Under the pieces are notes generated by a model that saw only the letters and a program-made list of their open reading frames with translations, had not been told where the DNA came from and searched no databases. Shown here in pieces: positions 50,454-59,333 of a stretch of DNA of 64,000 nucleotides. The DNA lies in assembly GCA_020852755.1 (NCBI GenBank), contig JADZAF010000241.1, positions 1 through 64,000 on the forward strand, read 5' to 3'. The stretch comes from Bryobacterales bacterium (lineage in GTDB: Bacteria > Acidobacteriota > Terriglobia > Bryobacterales > Bryobacteraceae). Both the position numbers and the translations under genes were made by a program. The number at the start of each line of letters is the position of its first letter. The first letter of the stretch is position 1.

Positions 50454-51835
50454 CAGGCCACCGCCGCCTTGGCCGCCAGGGCCTCGACGAACGCCTCTTC
50501 CAGCGCCGCAACGCTGTCCAGGATGGCGTCCTGTGTGATCACCAGCGGAGGGGAAATTTTGATGGTTCCGCCCCCCAGGCCGACCGGAGAGAACATCAGG
50601 ACTCCCTTTTCGATGCAGCGGCGCACGACGTCCCAGGCCAGGTCCGGGTCCGGGTCCTTGCTCTTCGGCCGCACGCAGGCCACACCCGCCACCAGTCCCT
50701 TGCCGTCCACGCAGCCGATCTGCCGGAAGCGGGATTGCAGCCCGTGCAGCTTCTCATGCAGCACGGCCCCCACCTTGCGGGCGTTTCCCGCCAGGTCTTC
50801 CTTGACAATCAAGTCGATGGAGGCCAGCGCGGCCGCGCAGCAGACCGGGTTTCCCGTGTGGGTCGAGGTCATGCTGCCGGGCGGGTGCAGGTCCATCACG
50901 TCCGGCCGCCCGGCCACCGCCGCCAGCGGCAGCGAACTGGTGATGCCTTTCCCGAACAGGGCCAGGTCCGGCACGATCCCGTAGTGCTCGAAGCCCCACA
51001 GGGTGCCGCAGCGGCCGAATGCCGCCTGGACTTCATCGCATACCAGCAGCGCCTTGTGCCCCGTGCACCATTCGCGAAGACGCCGCATGTAGGGCGGCGG
51101 CGCGAACGACGCGCTGCCTCCCTGGTAGGTCTCCAGGATGACCCCGCAGACGTTGGCCGGCTCGATCTCCTGCTCCCGCAGCGTGTTCTCGAATAGCTCG
51201 AAGGAGATATCCGGCGTGCGGAAGCCGTCCGGGAACGGCACCTGCACGAACCCCGGATCCAGGTTCACGATCCATTCCTTCAGGCCCGGGATGCCGCCCG
51301 CCTGCTGGGAACCGAGGGTCCTGCCGTGAAACGCCTTGTCGAAGCTGACGATGACGTGCTTGTTGCGCCCTCCTGCCTTGACTCCGTGCGTGCGGCAGAG
51401 CTTGATGGCGCACTCCACCGTCTCCGACCCGGTGGTCAGCAGGAACACCTTCTTGAGCGGCTCCGGCAGCAGCGTGGCCAGGCGCTCCACCAGGCGCGCC
51501 CGGATCTCGCTGGGAAAACAATAATTGGTCAGCAGCCGGGAAGCCGCCTGGCCGGCGATGGCCTCGGCCACCTCGCGCCGGCCATGCCCGGCATTGGTGA
51601 TCAGCACCCCCGAGGACCAGTCCACCCACTGGTTGCCCCAGGCGTCGTAGACCTGAAAGCCCTCCGCGCGGTGCCACACCACCGGCGGCTGCCCCCGCAT
51701 CGCCGCCGGCTCATAGCGGTGCAGGCGTTCCAGAACGGCCAGCGATTCGGGCACCGGAAAATCGGTGACAATCCGCCGGAAAGGAGTCTCCACTCGCGGC
51801 ACACGCCGGGGGGTGAGGTCGAATTCTTTGGACAT
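50453..51835 (-). CDS. Class III aminotransferase
   Basis: 460 residues of the acetylornithine/4-aminobutyrate/glutamate-semialdehyde type PLP enzymes. Recognisable: TTGSETVECAIKL for cofactor phosphate binding, KAFHGRTLGSQQ, VCDEVQAAFGRCG with the aspartate, and the Schiff-base lysine in LFGKGITS. The product partner, a Gfo/Idh dehydrogenase, overlaps its 3' end, suggesting an oxidation-transamination pair acting on a sugar or cyclitol. It starts 53 bases after the DUF362 gene. Confidence 0.9.
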   Translation of the reverse strand: MSKEFDLTPRRVPRVETPFRRIVTDFPVPESLAVLERLHRYEPAAMRGQPPVVWHRAEGFQVYDAWGNQWVDWSSGVLITNAGHGRREVAEAIAGQAASRLLTNYCFPSEIRARLVERLATLLPEPLKKVFLLTTGSETVECAIKLCRTHGVKAGGRNKHVIVSFDKAFHGRTLGSQQAGGIPGLKEWIVNLDPGFVQVPFPDGFRTPDISFELFENTLREQEIEPANVCGVILETYQGGSASFAPPPYMRRLREWCTGHKALLVCDEVQAAFGRCGTLWGFEHYGIVPDLALFGKGITSSLPLAAVAGRPDVMDLHPPGSMTSTHTGNPVCCAAALASIDLIVKEDLAGNARKVGAVLHEKLHGLQSRFRQIGCVDGKGLVAGVACVRPKSKDPDPDLAWDVVRRCIEKGVLMFSPVGLGGGTIKISPPLVITQDAILDSVAALEEAFVEALAAKAAVA

Positions 51836-51865
51836 GGCTAATGAAAGCCCATTGTCTCAAAAACA

Positions 51866-51888
51866 CAACGGGGGGCGCGGGGGCGCCT
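51866..51888 (-). terminator. Possible terminator after DUF362 gene
   Basis: On the minus strand GGCGC-CCCC-GCGCC forms a five-base stem directly after the DUF362 stop and a GTTGTGTTTTT run follows a few bases later. It would partly separate the six-gene operon from the aminotransferase genes. Confidence 0.35.
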
Positions 51889-53169
51889 CTACAGCTTCAC
51901 GCGGTCGTAATCGAACGGTTCGTTCACCAGGTGGTACAGCGGCTCTCCCGCTTTCTGCAAATAGTAGGTCTTCAGCAGCGTCCGCGGGAAATCGGTCAGC
52001 TTGCGCCGCACCGGACCCTGCGCCGTCCACTCGTAGACCGGCACTTCCCACGGGTTGAACGTGTTGCTCAGGCCGCGCTCCTTGGCGATCCGGTAGAAGT
52101 GCACGTTGCCCGGCTCGTGGCCGCCCAGCCACAGCCCCACCACGTCCAGCCGGAACGGATCCTTGCCGAACATCACCATGTTGGGCAGAAACTCCCGTAC
52201 CGGGTCGGCGGGATCCTCGTTGCGCGCATAAATGGCCTCGATCATGTGCAGCCCGGCCCTGAGCGCGCTCAGGTTGTCGCAGGTCTTGTGCGCCCAGATC
52301 TCCTGTTCCACGGGACCCAGTTTCGCCGTGCTCTGGTAGCGCGAGTAGCCCATGCGGCGGTGGCTCTCCAGGTAGCGGTTCACCCGCTCCACCACGTCGG
52401 TGCAGATGTACGGCTTCATGGCGTCCGGAACGCCCGTCACCATCGCCCATCCCGAGCAGAAGCGCTGGAACGGCCAGACCGTGAGGCCCTGCGCGTTCTT
52501 GCAGGCCTGCGTGAGGCACATGCCGTGCGACCGCCACTTGGCGTAGTTCAGCAGCCAGGTGTCCGGCTCGTTGATCGGCGGATAGTGCGGCACTTCCCGG
52601 TACACCACCGCATCCGCCGGCCGGGTCCAGTTCATCTCGAAGCCGTCCTTGAAGTGGCGCGCCCGCCGCTCCGGTTCGCAGATCTCCACTCCCATCCGGT
52701 CATGGATATCGTCGTACTGCGCGCTCCAGCGCGACGTGCGGTAGTTGGCTTCGGCGTAGTAGAACTTCCTCAGGCCCAGCTCCCGAAGAGCCGCCAGCAG
52801 ACCTTCATAGAAGTCCGGATCCGACCCCCAGTTCACCCGCGTGCCGTCCCGGCCCCGGTGGGTCAGCACGTTAGGCTTCAGCACCACCCGGTGCGATATC
52901 GGAAGGCCCGGCCGGTCCAGGGATACGAAGATCTCCCTCCCCAGCTGCAGTCCTTCTCCCCGCATCCCTGCCCCGTCCATCCGGCCGGCCGCCCGCGTGC
53001 GCCGGATGAACACCGCGCCGGGATTGGCCTCGATGAAGGGATGCAGCCCGAAGTACGGCGCCGGCTTTGCCAGAGCCTGCGCGGCCATGGCCGCTCCGCC
53101 CGCCAGAAACCCCCTCCGCGAGAGTTTCGGTGACAGGCTACATAACCCCCAAACTCCAGATGTCCTCAT
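51889..53169 (-). CDS. Tat-exported DUF362 protein
   Basis: 426 residues. A twin-arginine signal SRRGFLAGG lies at about 17-25, so the folded protein is exported. The mature part matches DUF362 (VVLKPNVLTH, FYYAEANYR, LLNYAKWRSHGMCLTQACKNAQG, split here, and GKDPFRLDVVG). DUF362 proteins are often FeS-carrying, but the paired ferredoxin motif is not present here. Function unknown. The start overlaps the CBM9-like stop (ATGA), tying it to the sugar genes upstream. Confidence 0.8.
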   Translation of the reverse strand: MRTSGVWGLCSLSPKLSRRGFLAGGAAMAAQALAKPAPYFGLHPFIEANPGAVFIRRTRAAGRMDGAGMRGEGLQLGREIFVSLDRPGLPISHRVVLKPNVLTHRGRDGTRVNWGSDPDFYEGLLAALRELGLRKFYYAEANYRTSRWSAQYDDIHDRMGVEICEPERRARHFKDGFEMNWTRPADAVVYREVPHYPPINEPDTWLLNYAKWRSHGMCLTQACKNAQGLTVWPFQRFCSGWAMVTGVPDAMKPYICTDVVERVNRYLESHRRMGYSRYQSTAKLGPVEQEIWAHKTCDNLSALRAGLHMIEAIYARNEDPADPVREFLPNMVMFGKDPFRLDVVGLWLGGHEPGNVHFYRIAKERGLSNTFNPWEVPVYEWTAQGPVRRKLTDFPRTLLKTYYLQKAGEPLYHLVNEPFDYDRVKL

Positions 53170-53894
53170 TTGACAAACTCCAGCCAGCCGAATCGCTGGG
53201 GTACGTGAAAGTTAGGCTGTTCGGTCATGGTCGGGCTCCAGGCCAGGTGAATCCGTTTCGGCCCCTGCCGGGGCGGACCCTCGATCCGGTAGAAGTTCGC
53301 CCGCCAGCGGCCGCCCGCCCTGGGAACCGCCAGGTGCCGTATGGGAATGGCTGCCGAGACCCACCAGCGCTTCTTCTCCCTGTCGATCCCGGCCAGCACC
53401 GGCATCCCCGTGTTCCAGGCCACCTCCACCTTGATCCGCCCGTTGGGATTGTGGATCCGCGCGTCGAACCACTCGCCCGCCGGGCTCCACTCGAATTCCT
53501 TGTAATTCTGAAGATCGTCCGGATCCGTGGCCGCGAAAAACTCCGCGCAGTCGCGCTCGTAAATCGGCTGATCGGTCGTCAGGTCCGGGTTCGGCGCCAC
53601 GTTCAGCGTGGCGAAACGGCAGTCGAAAAGGATATGGAAATAGTCCTCGTTCCACAGCGTCACCGCCGTGGTGGCCTGCTCCGGATGCGCCACCGCACCG
53701 TTCCACGAACGCTGATAGCGGATGGCCCGGCCCGATCTCCAGGCCTTGTCCCCAAGCTTGAGGGCCTCGGCCCCGAGCGACTTGACGTAACGGCAGTACG
53801 CGGTAGGCAGCGCCGGTTCAGCCCGGAGCGTGGCAGCGGCGGCGGTCCCGGCCAGAAGTTGGCGGCGGGTGAGAAGATGAGCGCGCATAGTCAT
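53166..53894 (-). CDS. Exported carbohydrate-binding family-9-like protein
   Basis: 242 residues. The N-terminus has TRRQLLAG, a twin-arginine-like signal. The mature domain resembles family 9 carbohydrate-binding-like modules: TAVTLWNEDYFHILFDCRF, a central D-C-A-E-F-F-A-A-T-D, and late WWVSAAIPIRHLAVP strands. No catalytic residues seen. It probably binds a glycan in the periplasm or outside. Start ATG 53894 overlaps the stop of the glycosidase-like gene; its own stop overlaps the DUF362 start. Confidence 0.75.
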   Translation of the reverse strand: MTMRAHLLTRRQLLAGTAAAATLRAEPALPTAYCRYVKSLGAEALKLGDKAWRSGRAIRYQRSWNGAVAHPEQATTAVTLWNEDYFHILFDCRFATLNVAPNPDLTTDQPIYERDCAEFFAATDPDDLQNYKEFEWSPAGEWFDARIHNPNGRIKVEVAWNTGMPVLAGIDREKKRWWVSAAIPIRHLAVPRAGGRWRANFYRIEGPPRQGPKRIHLAWSPTMTEQPNFHVPQRFGWLEFVK

Positions 53895-55822
53895 TATTCC
53901 AATGGTACGCTTCCTCCGTGCCAGGGAAAGGCATAGCTGGGCCGGTTGGCGAAGCGCCGTGTACCCAGCTCCAGACGGATGCCCGTCCCCGGCGGCAGTT
54001 CCACCCCCAGGTACTTCCCGTTCACCGGCAGTTCCACTTCCGTCTTACCCGCCGCGTGCTTCACCGAAGTGAACTGGTGCTCGCCGAAGGCGCCCGCCTG
54101 CACGACCAGCCTGCGGGCATGCGTCGCCCCCAGGTTCACCAGTTGCACCACCGTCCGCTCCGCCTCCAGCCTTTCCACCAGCGCCGCGACGTCCTTGGGC
54201 AGCCCCGGCCGCATCCGTTCCGCGTCGAAGTAGCGCACCCGCGCCCGCAGCAGTCCTCCGTTGTAGATCGTCTGCGGCGCCCCCAGGGTCACCTGCGCCA
54301 GCGCCTTGGTGATCACCGGGTTGTACTGATACAGATCGTCGCCGAAAATCCGGGTGGGCGCCCGCTTCTCCGTCCGGATCCTCTCCAGCCGCCGCTGCGA
54401 CTCCAGGTAGTCGGCCCGCAACGCCTTCTCCGGCCAGTCCGGGTTCTTGCCCGCGTAATACATCAGGCTCGGGTAGCGGGTCAGGGTGAAGTCCATGCGG
54501 TCCCCTCCCACCGGCACTTCCGTCCAGTCCTCGTTGGAGCCCGCCCGCACCCGCTCGATGCGCTCCCAGTCCTTCGAATCCATGGACTCGTGCCACAGGT
54601 GGGCCAGGTCGCGCAGCGGCATCGGGCGGAACTTCTCCCAGCCGTTCGGGCCATAGTTGTGCGGCGCCACCAGGCGGCCCTGTTCCCTCCGGGCCTGGCC
54701 GAGGATCACGTCCAGCTGGGACCGCAGCAGGTCCAGGTATTTGGCGTCGCCGGTGAGCAATTGCGCGCACTCCGCCGCCACGGTCAGCGAGCCGTGAATC
54801 ATATGCAGCGAATACAGTCCGGTCCAGCCGAAGTGCCCGCCCCACCATTGCCCGTCCCGGTACTCGCCGATCCTGCCGCTCAGCCCTACGTTGTCCGGCA
54901 CAATGCCGTTGTTCCGCCGGATGCGCTCCATCCACGCTTCCACATAATCAATGACCCACTGCTTGTATTTCTCCTCGCCGGTGTAAAGATACGCGTTGGT
55001 TACCAGTCCGGTGGCGGCCAGGTTCACCGGCACGTCGCCTCGCATCACCAGGCGGTCGAAGATATCCAGCACCTCCTCGCGCCGCTTGGGATCCTCGTAC
55101 CAGCGCGGCTCCAGGTTTTTGATGGCCGGGTAGATGCTGGCGTGGTTGCCCCGTTCCAACCGGTAGCGGACGAAGCCCAGCCGGTCTCCGCTCCAGGCAA
55201 ACAACGGCCCCTGGCTGCTGGTGAAGGGCGCCCGGATCAACTTCAGTTTCGGATCGTAGTTGATCGCCTCCGGGCCCTCGTTCATGTAGAATCCGGCGAA
55301 GCGCTTGGCCCTGCGCACGTTCTCCGGTATGGCCGGCTCCCCCACCGCGAAATCGTAGAAGGCCATCATGCCTTCGCTGATGTGGAACCAGTCGCAGTCC
55401 GCGTGGCGGGAGTAGAACTCCTTGTGAAGCTGCGGAGTGTAGCGGCGGTTCTTCGGATATCCTTCCGGCGGCGCGAACAGGTGCTCGTGGTGGCGGGTGA
55501 TTCCGTTGTAGTTCTCCAGCGCCCGGTGGAACAGGTCCTCATCCGCGCCCATGGCATAGAACAGCGGCCAGTTGAAGAACATCTCGTACACGTCGTCCAC
55601 GGGACCTTCGCCGTAGGTGGTGCCTCCCGGCCGCACGAAGTGCTTCACGAACACAGGCGCGGCCTCTTCCATGGTCCGGATCAGGTGGCGCTGCATCACC
55701 GCCCAGCCGGGCGGCGGCGTCCGCTGATCCGCCTTCACCCACACCATCTCGGGCATCGCCTGTCCGCTCATCAGGTCCGCGGCCAGCAGGGCAATCGCAA
55801 GAATGCGTATCCGCTTCATCAT
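53894..55822 (-). CDS. Secreted helical-toroid glycosidase-like protein
   Basis: 642 residues; signal peptide about 1-20. The main part (about 40-500) is aromatic-rich and helical, with D-V-Y-E-M-F-F-N-W, HADCDWFHISEGMMAFYDF and GWTGLYSLHMIHG, which suggests an alpha/alpha-barrel glycoside hydrolase or lyase, followed by a beta-sandwich tail (about 520-642). I cannot assign a CAZy family. Start overlaps the aldolase stop by four bases. A secreted enzyme whose products feed the kinase-mutase-aldolase genes of the same operon is a plausible reading. Confidence 0.6.
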   Translation of the reverse strand: MMKRIRILAIALLAADLMSGQAMPEMVWVKADQRTPPPGWAVMQRHLIRTMEEAAPVFVKHFVRPGGTTYGEGPVDDVYEMFFNWPLFYAMGADEDLFHRALENYNGITRHHEHLFAPPEGYPKNRRYTPQLHKEFYSRHADCDWFHISEGMMAFYDFAVGEPAIPENVRRAKRFAGFYMNEGPEAINYDPKLKLIRAPFTSSQGPLFAWSGDRLGFVRYRLERGNHASIYPAIKNLEPRWYEDPKRREEVLDIFDRLVMRGDVPVNLAATGLVTNAYLYTGEEKYKQWVIDYVEAWMERIRRNNGIVPDNVGLSGRIGEYRDGQWWGGHFGWTGLYSLHMIHGSLTVAAECAQLLTGDAKYLDLLRSQLDVILGQARREQGRLVAPHNYGPNGWEKFRPMPLRDLAHLWHESMDSKDWERIERVRAGSNEDWTEVPVGGDRMDFTLTRYPSLMYYAGKNPDWPEKALRADYLESQRRLERIRTEKRAPTRIFGDDLYQYNPVITKALAQVTLGAPQTIYNGGLLRARVRYFDAERMRPGLPKDVAALVERLEAERTVVQLVNLGATHARRLVVQAGAFGEHQFTSVKHAAGKTEVELPVNGKYLGVELPPGTGIRLELGTRRFANRPSYAFPWHGGSVPLE

Positions 55823-56490
55823 GACGTAGTTCTCATCCGCGCCAGCAGCTGCTGGCGGTACTGCTCGCTCGAAAGCGCCGTCAAACGCCCGGCTTCTTCC
55901 CGGCTCAGGAACCGCGGCGCGCCGGCCGTCGCGGCCAGCAGCTGGATCCGGGCGCCTTCTTCCACGGTACAGGCTCGCCAGAACGCCTGCTTGAGATTCT
56001 CCCCCAGGGTGATGGCGCCGTGGTTGCGCAGGATCACGCAGTTCGCCTCGCCCACCACGGCCTCGACCGCACAGGCCAGCTCCGGCGTCGTCACCGTGAC
56101 GTAATCCACGTGCGGGATGTCGTACCCCAGGTAGATCACGAAGTCCGCGAACATGGGCTTCAGGTCGTGCCCCGAGCTGGTGAGCGCGATGGTGTACTGC
56201 GGGTGGGTGTGGATCAGCGCCCGGATGTCCGGACGGCGGCGGTAGCAGGCCAGGTGCATCAGCACTTCCGACGACGGCCGCGGCGTGCCCGGCTCGATGG
56301 CCCCCGTGGCGATGTCCACCGCTACGTACTCCTCCGGCTTCACTTCTTCCAGCGAGAAACCGGACGGCGAGATCAGCATCGCCGGGCCCTCCCGGGCGCT
56401 GATGTTTCCTCCCGCCCCGGTGGCCAGCCCCTGCCGCAGAATCCGTTTCGAGTATTCGGCCAGTTCGGCCCTGACTCTCTCCAGGCTCAT
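55819..56490 (-). CDS. Class II aldolase (fuculose-1-P/rhamnulose-1-P aldolase-like)
   Basis: 223 residues. The zinc-dependent aldolase site is complete: E75 (PSSE), H94 and H96 (IHTHPQ) and H157 (RNHGA). The family cleaves L-fuculose-1-P or L-rhamnulose-1-P to DHAP and lactaldehyde, or is a ribulose-5-P 4-epimerase-like enzyme. With an FGGY kinase three genes upstream this gives a kinase-aldolase pathway, but the isomerase is missing. Overlaps both neighbours (ATGA). Confidence 0.9.
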   Translation of the reverse strand: MSLERVRAELAEYSKRILRQGLATGAGGNISAREGPAMLISPSGFSLEEVKPEEYVAVDIATGAIEPGTPRPSSEVLMHLACYRRRPDIRALIHTHPQYTIALTSSGHDLKPMFADFVIYLGYDIPHVDYVTVTTPELACAVEAVVGEANCVILRNHGAITLGENLKQAFWRACTVEEGARIQLLAATAGAPRFLSREEAGRLTALSSEQYRQQLLARMRTTS

Positions 56491-57830
56491 AACCACTCCG
56501 CGATTCTCTCTTCCAGCAGAGGCGCCGCCCTCAGGCAGGTCCGCGCCAGCCTGCGCAGGGCCTCCCGGTCGCACCCCTCGATGCTCAGGGTCACCACCGG
56601 CTCGGTCACCGACTCCCGCAGCAGCACGGTCCCAAAAGCCGTCTCCAGCCGGAGCCCGTCCAGCCGCGTTTCCTTCGCCCCGGGGAACAGCTCCCGCAGC
56701 TTCTCGACCGTCTCCGCGAACGGCACGGCCTCGGCCGGAAGTCGCAGGTCCGGCGTGGCGAAGATGGGTGGCACTGTCTTTCGTAGACGGCTCAGTGAAC
56801 CGCCTTCCGCCACTACCTGGCTCGTCAGCAGCGCCGTGAACAGCCCGTCGTCGCCGCCTTCGAGCTCTCCATGGAAGTAGTGGCCGCTCGCCTCGCACCC
56901 GAACAGGCAGTCTTCGACGATCATGCGGGTCTTCAGGAACGAGTGCCCGCTGCGCTCCATGATGGGTACCCCGCCCGCTGCCAGAACCTCGCGGCGTACT
57001 ACGTCGGAGAGCTTGATGTCGTGGACCACCTTCTCGCCCCGCCGTTCTTCCAGCAGATGGCGAGCCAGCAGCACGGCGATTTCGTCCGCCCGCGCCACGC
57101 TGCCCGTCTCGTCCACGAACGCCACCCGGTCGCCATCCCCGTCCCAGGCGATGCCCAGCCGGGCGCCGGTTCTCACCACCGCTTCCCTCACGGCGTTCAG
57201 GTTTTCCGCCCGGGCGCTGTCCGGCGCACGGTTGGGGTAGCGCCCGTCGAATTCGCAGAACAGGCGGTGCACTTCGAATCCGAGCGTCTCGAAAACCTCC
57301 GGGCCCAATTCGCTCCAGGCGCCGTTGCCCGCGTCCAGCACCACGCGCAGCCCGTCCGAGCCTCGCCAGCGCTCCAGAATCCACTCCCGGTACGGGATCG
57401 CGGGGTTGATCGTCTCCAGGCACCCCTCGGCCCGCCGCCGGCGCCCGGATTCCGTTCGATGGCGCAGGCTGCCAAGGTCCTCCGGCGTGGCCGGCAGCGA
57501 CCCGGTCATCAGCTTCAAGCCGTTGTGGTCGGGCGGGTTGTGCGAGGCCGTCACGATTGTCACCGCGTGCGCGCGCCAGTGCTTCTGGGCGAAATAGGCC
57601 AGCGGCGTGGGGACCTGCCCGGCATCCAGAACCCGCGCTCCGGCGCCCAGCAGGCCCTCCATCAGCGCCCGCTTCAGGACCGGAGTGCTCTCCCGGAAGT
57701 CCCCCGCCACGACCACCCGGGCCCGCAACGGCAGGCCGGAGGCAAAGGCCGCTCCGATCTTCTCGAACAGCTCCCCGGAGACCTCGCCGGGAAACGGACC
57801 CCGGAGGTCGCAGGCCTTCCAGGCGGTCAT
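56487..57830 (-). CDS. Phosphomannomutase/phosphoglucomutase family protein
   Basis: 447 residues of the alpha-D-phosphohexomutase family. Phosphoserine loop TASHNPP with S96, metal loop DGDGDR at 230-235, sugar loop CEASGHYF near 313, and a C-terminal phosphate-binding region. It moves phosphate between C1 and C6 of hexoses. In this operon it may return or activate a sugar phosphate, or act on an unusual sugar. Start ATG 57830 overlaps the kinase stop. Confidence 0.9.
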   Translation of the reverse strand: MTAWKACDLRGPFPGEVSGELFEKIGAAFASGLPLRARVVVAGDFRESTPVLKRALMEGLLGAGARVLDAGQVPTPLAYFAQKHWRAHAVTIVTASHNPPDHNGLKLMTGSLPATPEDLGSLRHRTESGRRRRAEGCLETINPAIPYREWILERWRGSDGLRVVLDAGNGAWSELGPEVFETLGFEVHRLFCEFDGRYPNRAPDSARAENLNAVREAVVRTGARLGIAWDGDGDRVAFVDETGSVARADEIAVLLARHLLEERRGEKVVHDIKLSDVVRREVLAAGGVPIMERSGHSFLKTRMIVEDCLFGCEASGHYFHGELEGGDDGLFTALLTSQVVAEGGSLSRLRKTVPPIFATPDLRLPAEAVPFAETVEKLRELFPGAKETRLDGLRLETAFGTVLLRESVTEPVVTLSIEGCDREALRRLARTCLRAAPLLEERIAEWL

Positions 57831-59209
57831 GGTCCGTACCCCCGCCGCGCGCAGGCCTCGCGGAAACGGCCGTAGAGTTCCGCATAGCGCGGCGCCAGGT
57901 CCGAAGCAGGATCGAAAGTTGCGCGCACCCGCGTCATGGCTCGGATCGCCGCCGCCGCGTCCCCGGCGAAGAAAGCTCCGGACGCGGCCAGCACCGCCGC
58001 GCCGAATGCCGAGGTGGGGTGCTGTGCCAGGATGACCGGGCGGTTCAGGACGCTGGCGCGCAGCGAGGAGTAGACCGCGCTGCGGGCCGCGCCTCCGGCC
58101 GAGTAAACCGCGCCTCCGGCCGGGATGCCGCACTCCTGCATCACTTCGTAACCCCAGCGCTCCACGAAGGCCAGCGATTGCAGGCGCGCCGCGTGCCGTT
58201 CCCCGCAGGTGCCCGCTGCGCCTTCCAGGAACGTCTCCGCTTGCGCATTCAGGAACGGAAACCGCTCTCCCGGCGCACTCAGAAAGTAGCCCACCGCCTC
58301 GCATGGCAGGCAGCCGTTCGCCTTGACGTCCTTTTCGGCCTCCCCGGTTTCCCTGTCCACCACCCGCAGCATTCCCGGCCCGGTGTTGCTGGCGGCCCCC
58401 GGCGCCCAAAGCCCGCAGGGGTGCAGGTGGCAGTAGATGCCGCGCGCGGCCTCCGGCCGGACCGCTGCCAGCGCCTTCCAGACCAGGGTAGTGCCGAGCG
58501 TCGTATTGGCATCCCCCGGCCGGCTCGCGCCGGAGGCCGCCAGCCCCGCCATGCCGTCGGTGGCGCCCGCATACACCGGGACTCCGGCCGGGATGCCGGT
58601 CTGCTCCGCCGCCCGGCAGGTGATCTCTCCGATACGCTCTCCGGGCTTCACCACTCGCGGCAGCCGCTCGCCGGGCAGTCCGGCCGCGCGAACCGCTTCG
58701 TTCCAGCCGCGCGCTTCGGGGTCGTAGCCCAGCTTCAATCCATTGGAGTAATCGGAGAGGCCGAAAACGCCGGTCAGCTTGCCCGCCAGCCAGTCGGCCG
58801 GGTGCAGGAGGTACCGCGCCCGTTCCCACAGTTCGGGCTCCCGCTCCCTGACCCAGACCGCCTTGGCCAATGAATACGATGCGTTCAACCCCAGGCGCGA
58901 CCCGACCTCGGCGCTGCGGCCGTCGTCATAAAGGATGGCGGGACGCACCGGCCGCCCGTCCGCCCCGGTGAGCACCAGGCTTCCCGAGGTGGAGGTGATC
59001 GCCACCCCCGCGATCTCACCCCGGCAGACCCGCTGCGTCACCGCGCACACCGCCCGCCACCAGTCCTCCGGCGACTGTTCGTGCAGCGGCCCGCTGCGGC
59101 GGTCGGAAACCAGCTCCGCCTGGGCTTCGCTGATCACGCCGCCCTTGCAGTCTGCTGCAACGCCTCGCACGCCGCTGGTTCCCACGTCGATCCCTATCAC
59201 CGCTGCCAT
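57827..59209 (-). CDS. FGGY-family carbohydrate kinase
   Basis: 460 residues. ATP-binding D8-V-G-T and catalytic D218 (AGATDGMAG) are present, with the FGGY C-terminal ATPase half (AGGAARS, TSAFGAAVLA). Nearest in style to xylulokinase/gluconokinase; the substrate cannot be read. First of six overlapping genes (through DUF362), probably transcribed from just upstream of 59209, where TAGATT lies 15 bases before the ATG. Confidence 0.9.
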   Translation of the reverse strand: MAAVIGIDVGTSGVRGVAADCKGGVISEAQAELVSDRRSGPLHEQSPEDWWRAVCAVTQRVCRGEIAGVAITSTSGSLVLTGADGRPVRPAILYDDGRSAEVGSRLGLNASYSLAKAVWVREREPELWERARYLLHPADWLAGKLTGVFGLSDYSNGLKLGYDPEARGWNEAVRAAGLPGERLPRVVKPGERIGEITCRAAEQTGIPAGVPVYAGATDGMAGLAASGASRPGDANTTLGTTLVWKALAAVRPEAARGIYCHLHPCGLWAPGAASNTGPGMLRVVDRETGEAEKDVKANGCLPCEAVGYFLSAPGERFPFLNAQAETFLEGAAGTCGERHAARLQSLAFVERWGYEVMQECGIPAGGAVYSAGGAARSAVYSSLRASVLNRPVILAQHPTSAFGAAVLAASGAFFAGDAAAAIRAMTRVRATFDPASDLAPRYAELYGRFREACARRGYGP

Positions 59210-59333
59210 CGCAGTCCGGCGTCGAATCTACCACAACCCGATTCCAGGCCACAATGACAGTGCAGGCCCTCCCTCGATGAGCTTCCTCCCCCGGTGATGC
59301 CATAATGGAATTGCAGCCTTCCGTTTGAGCACT

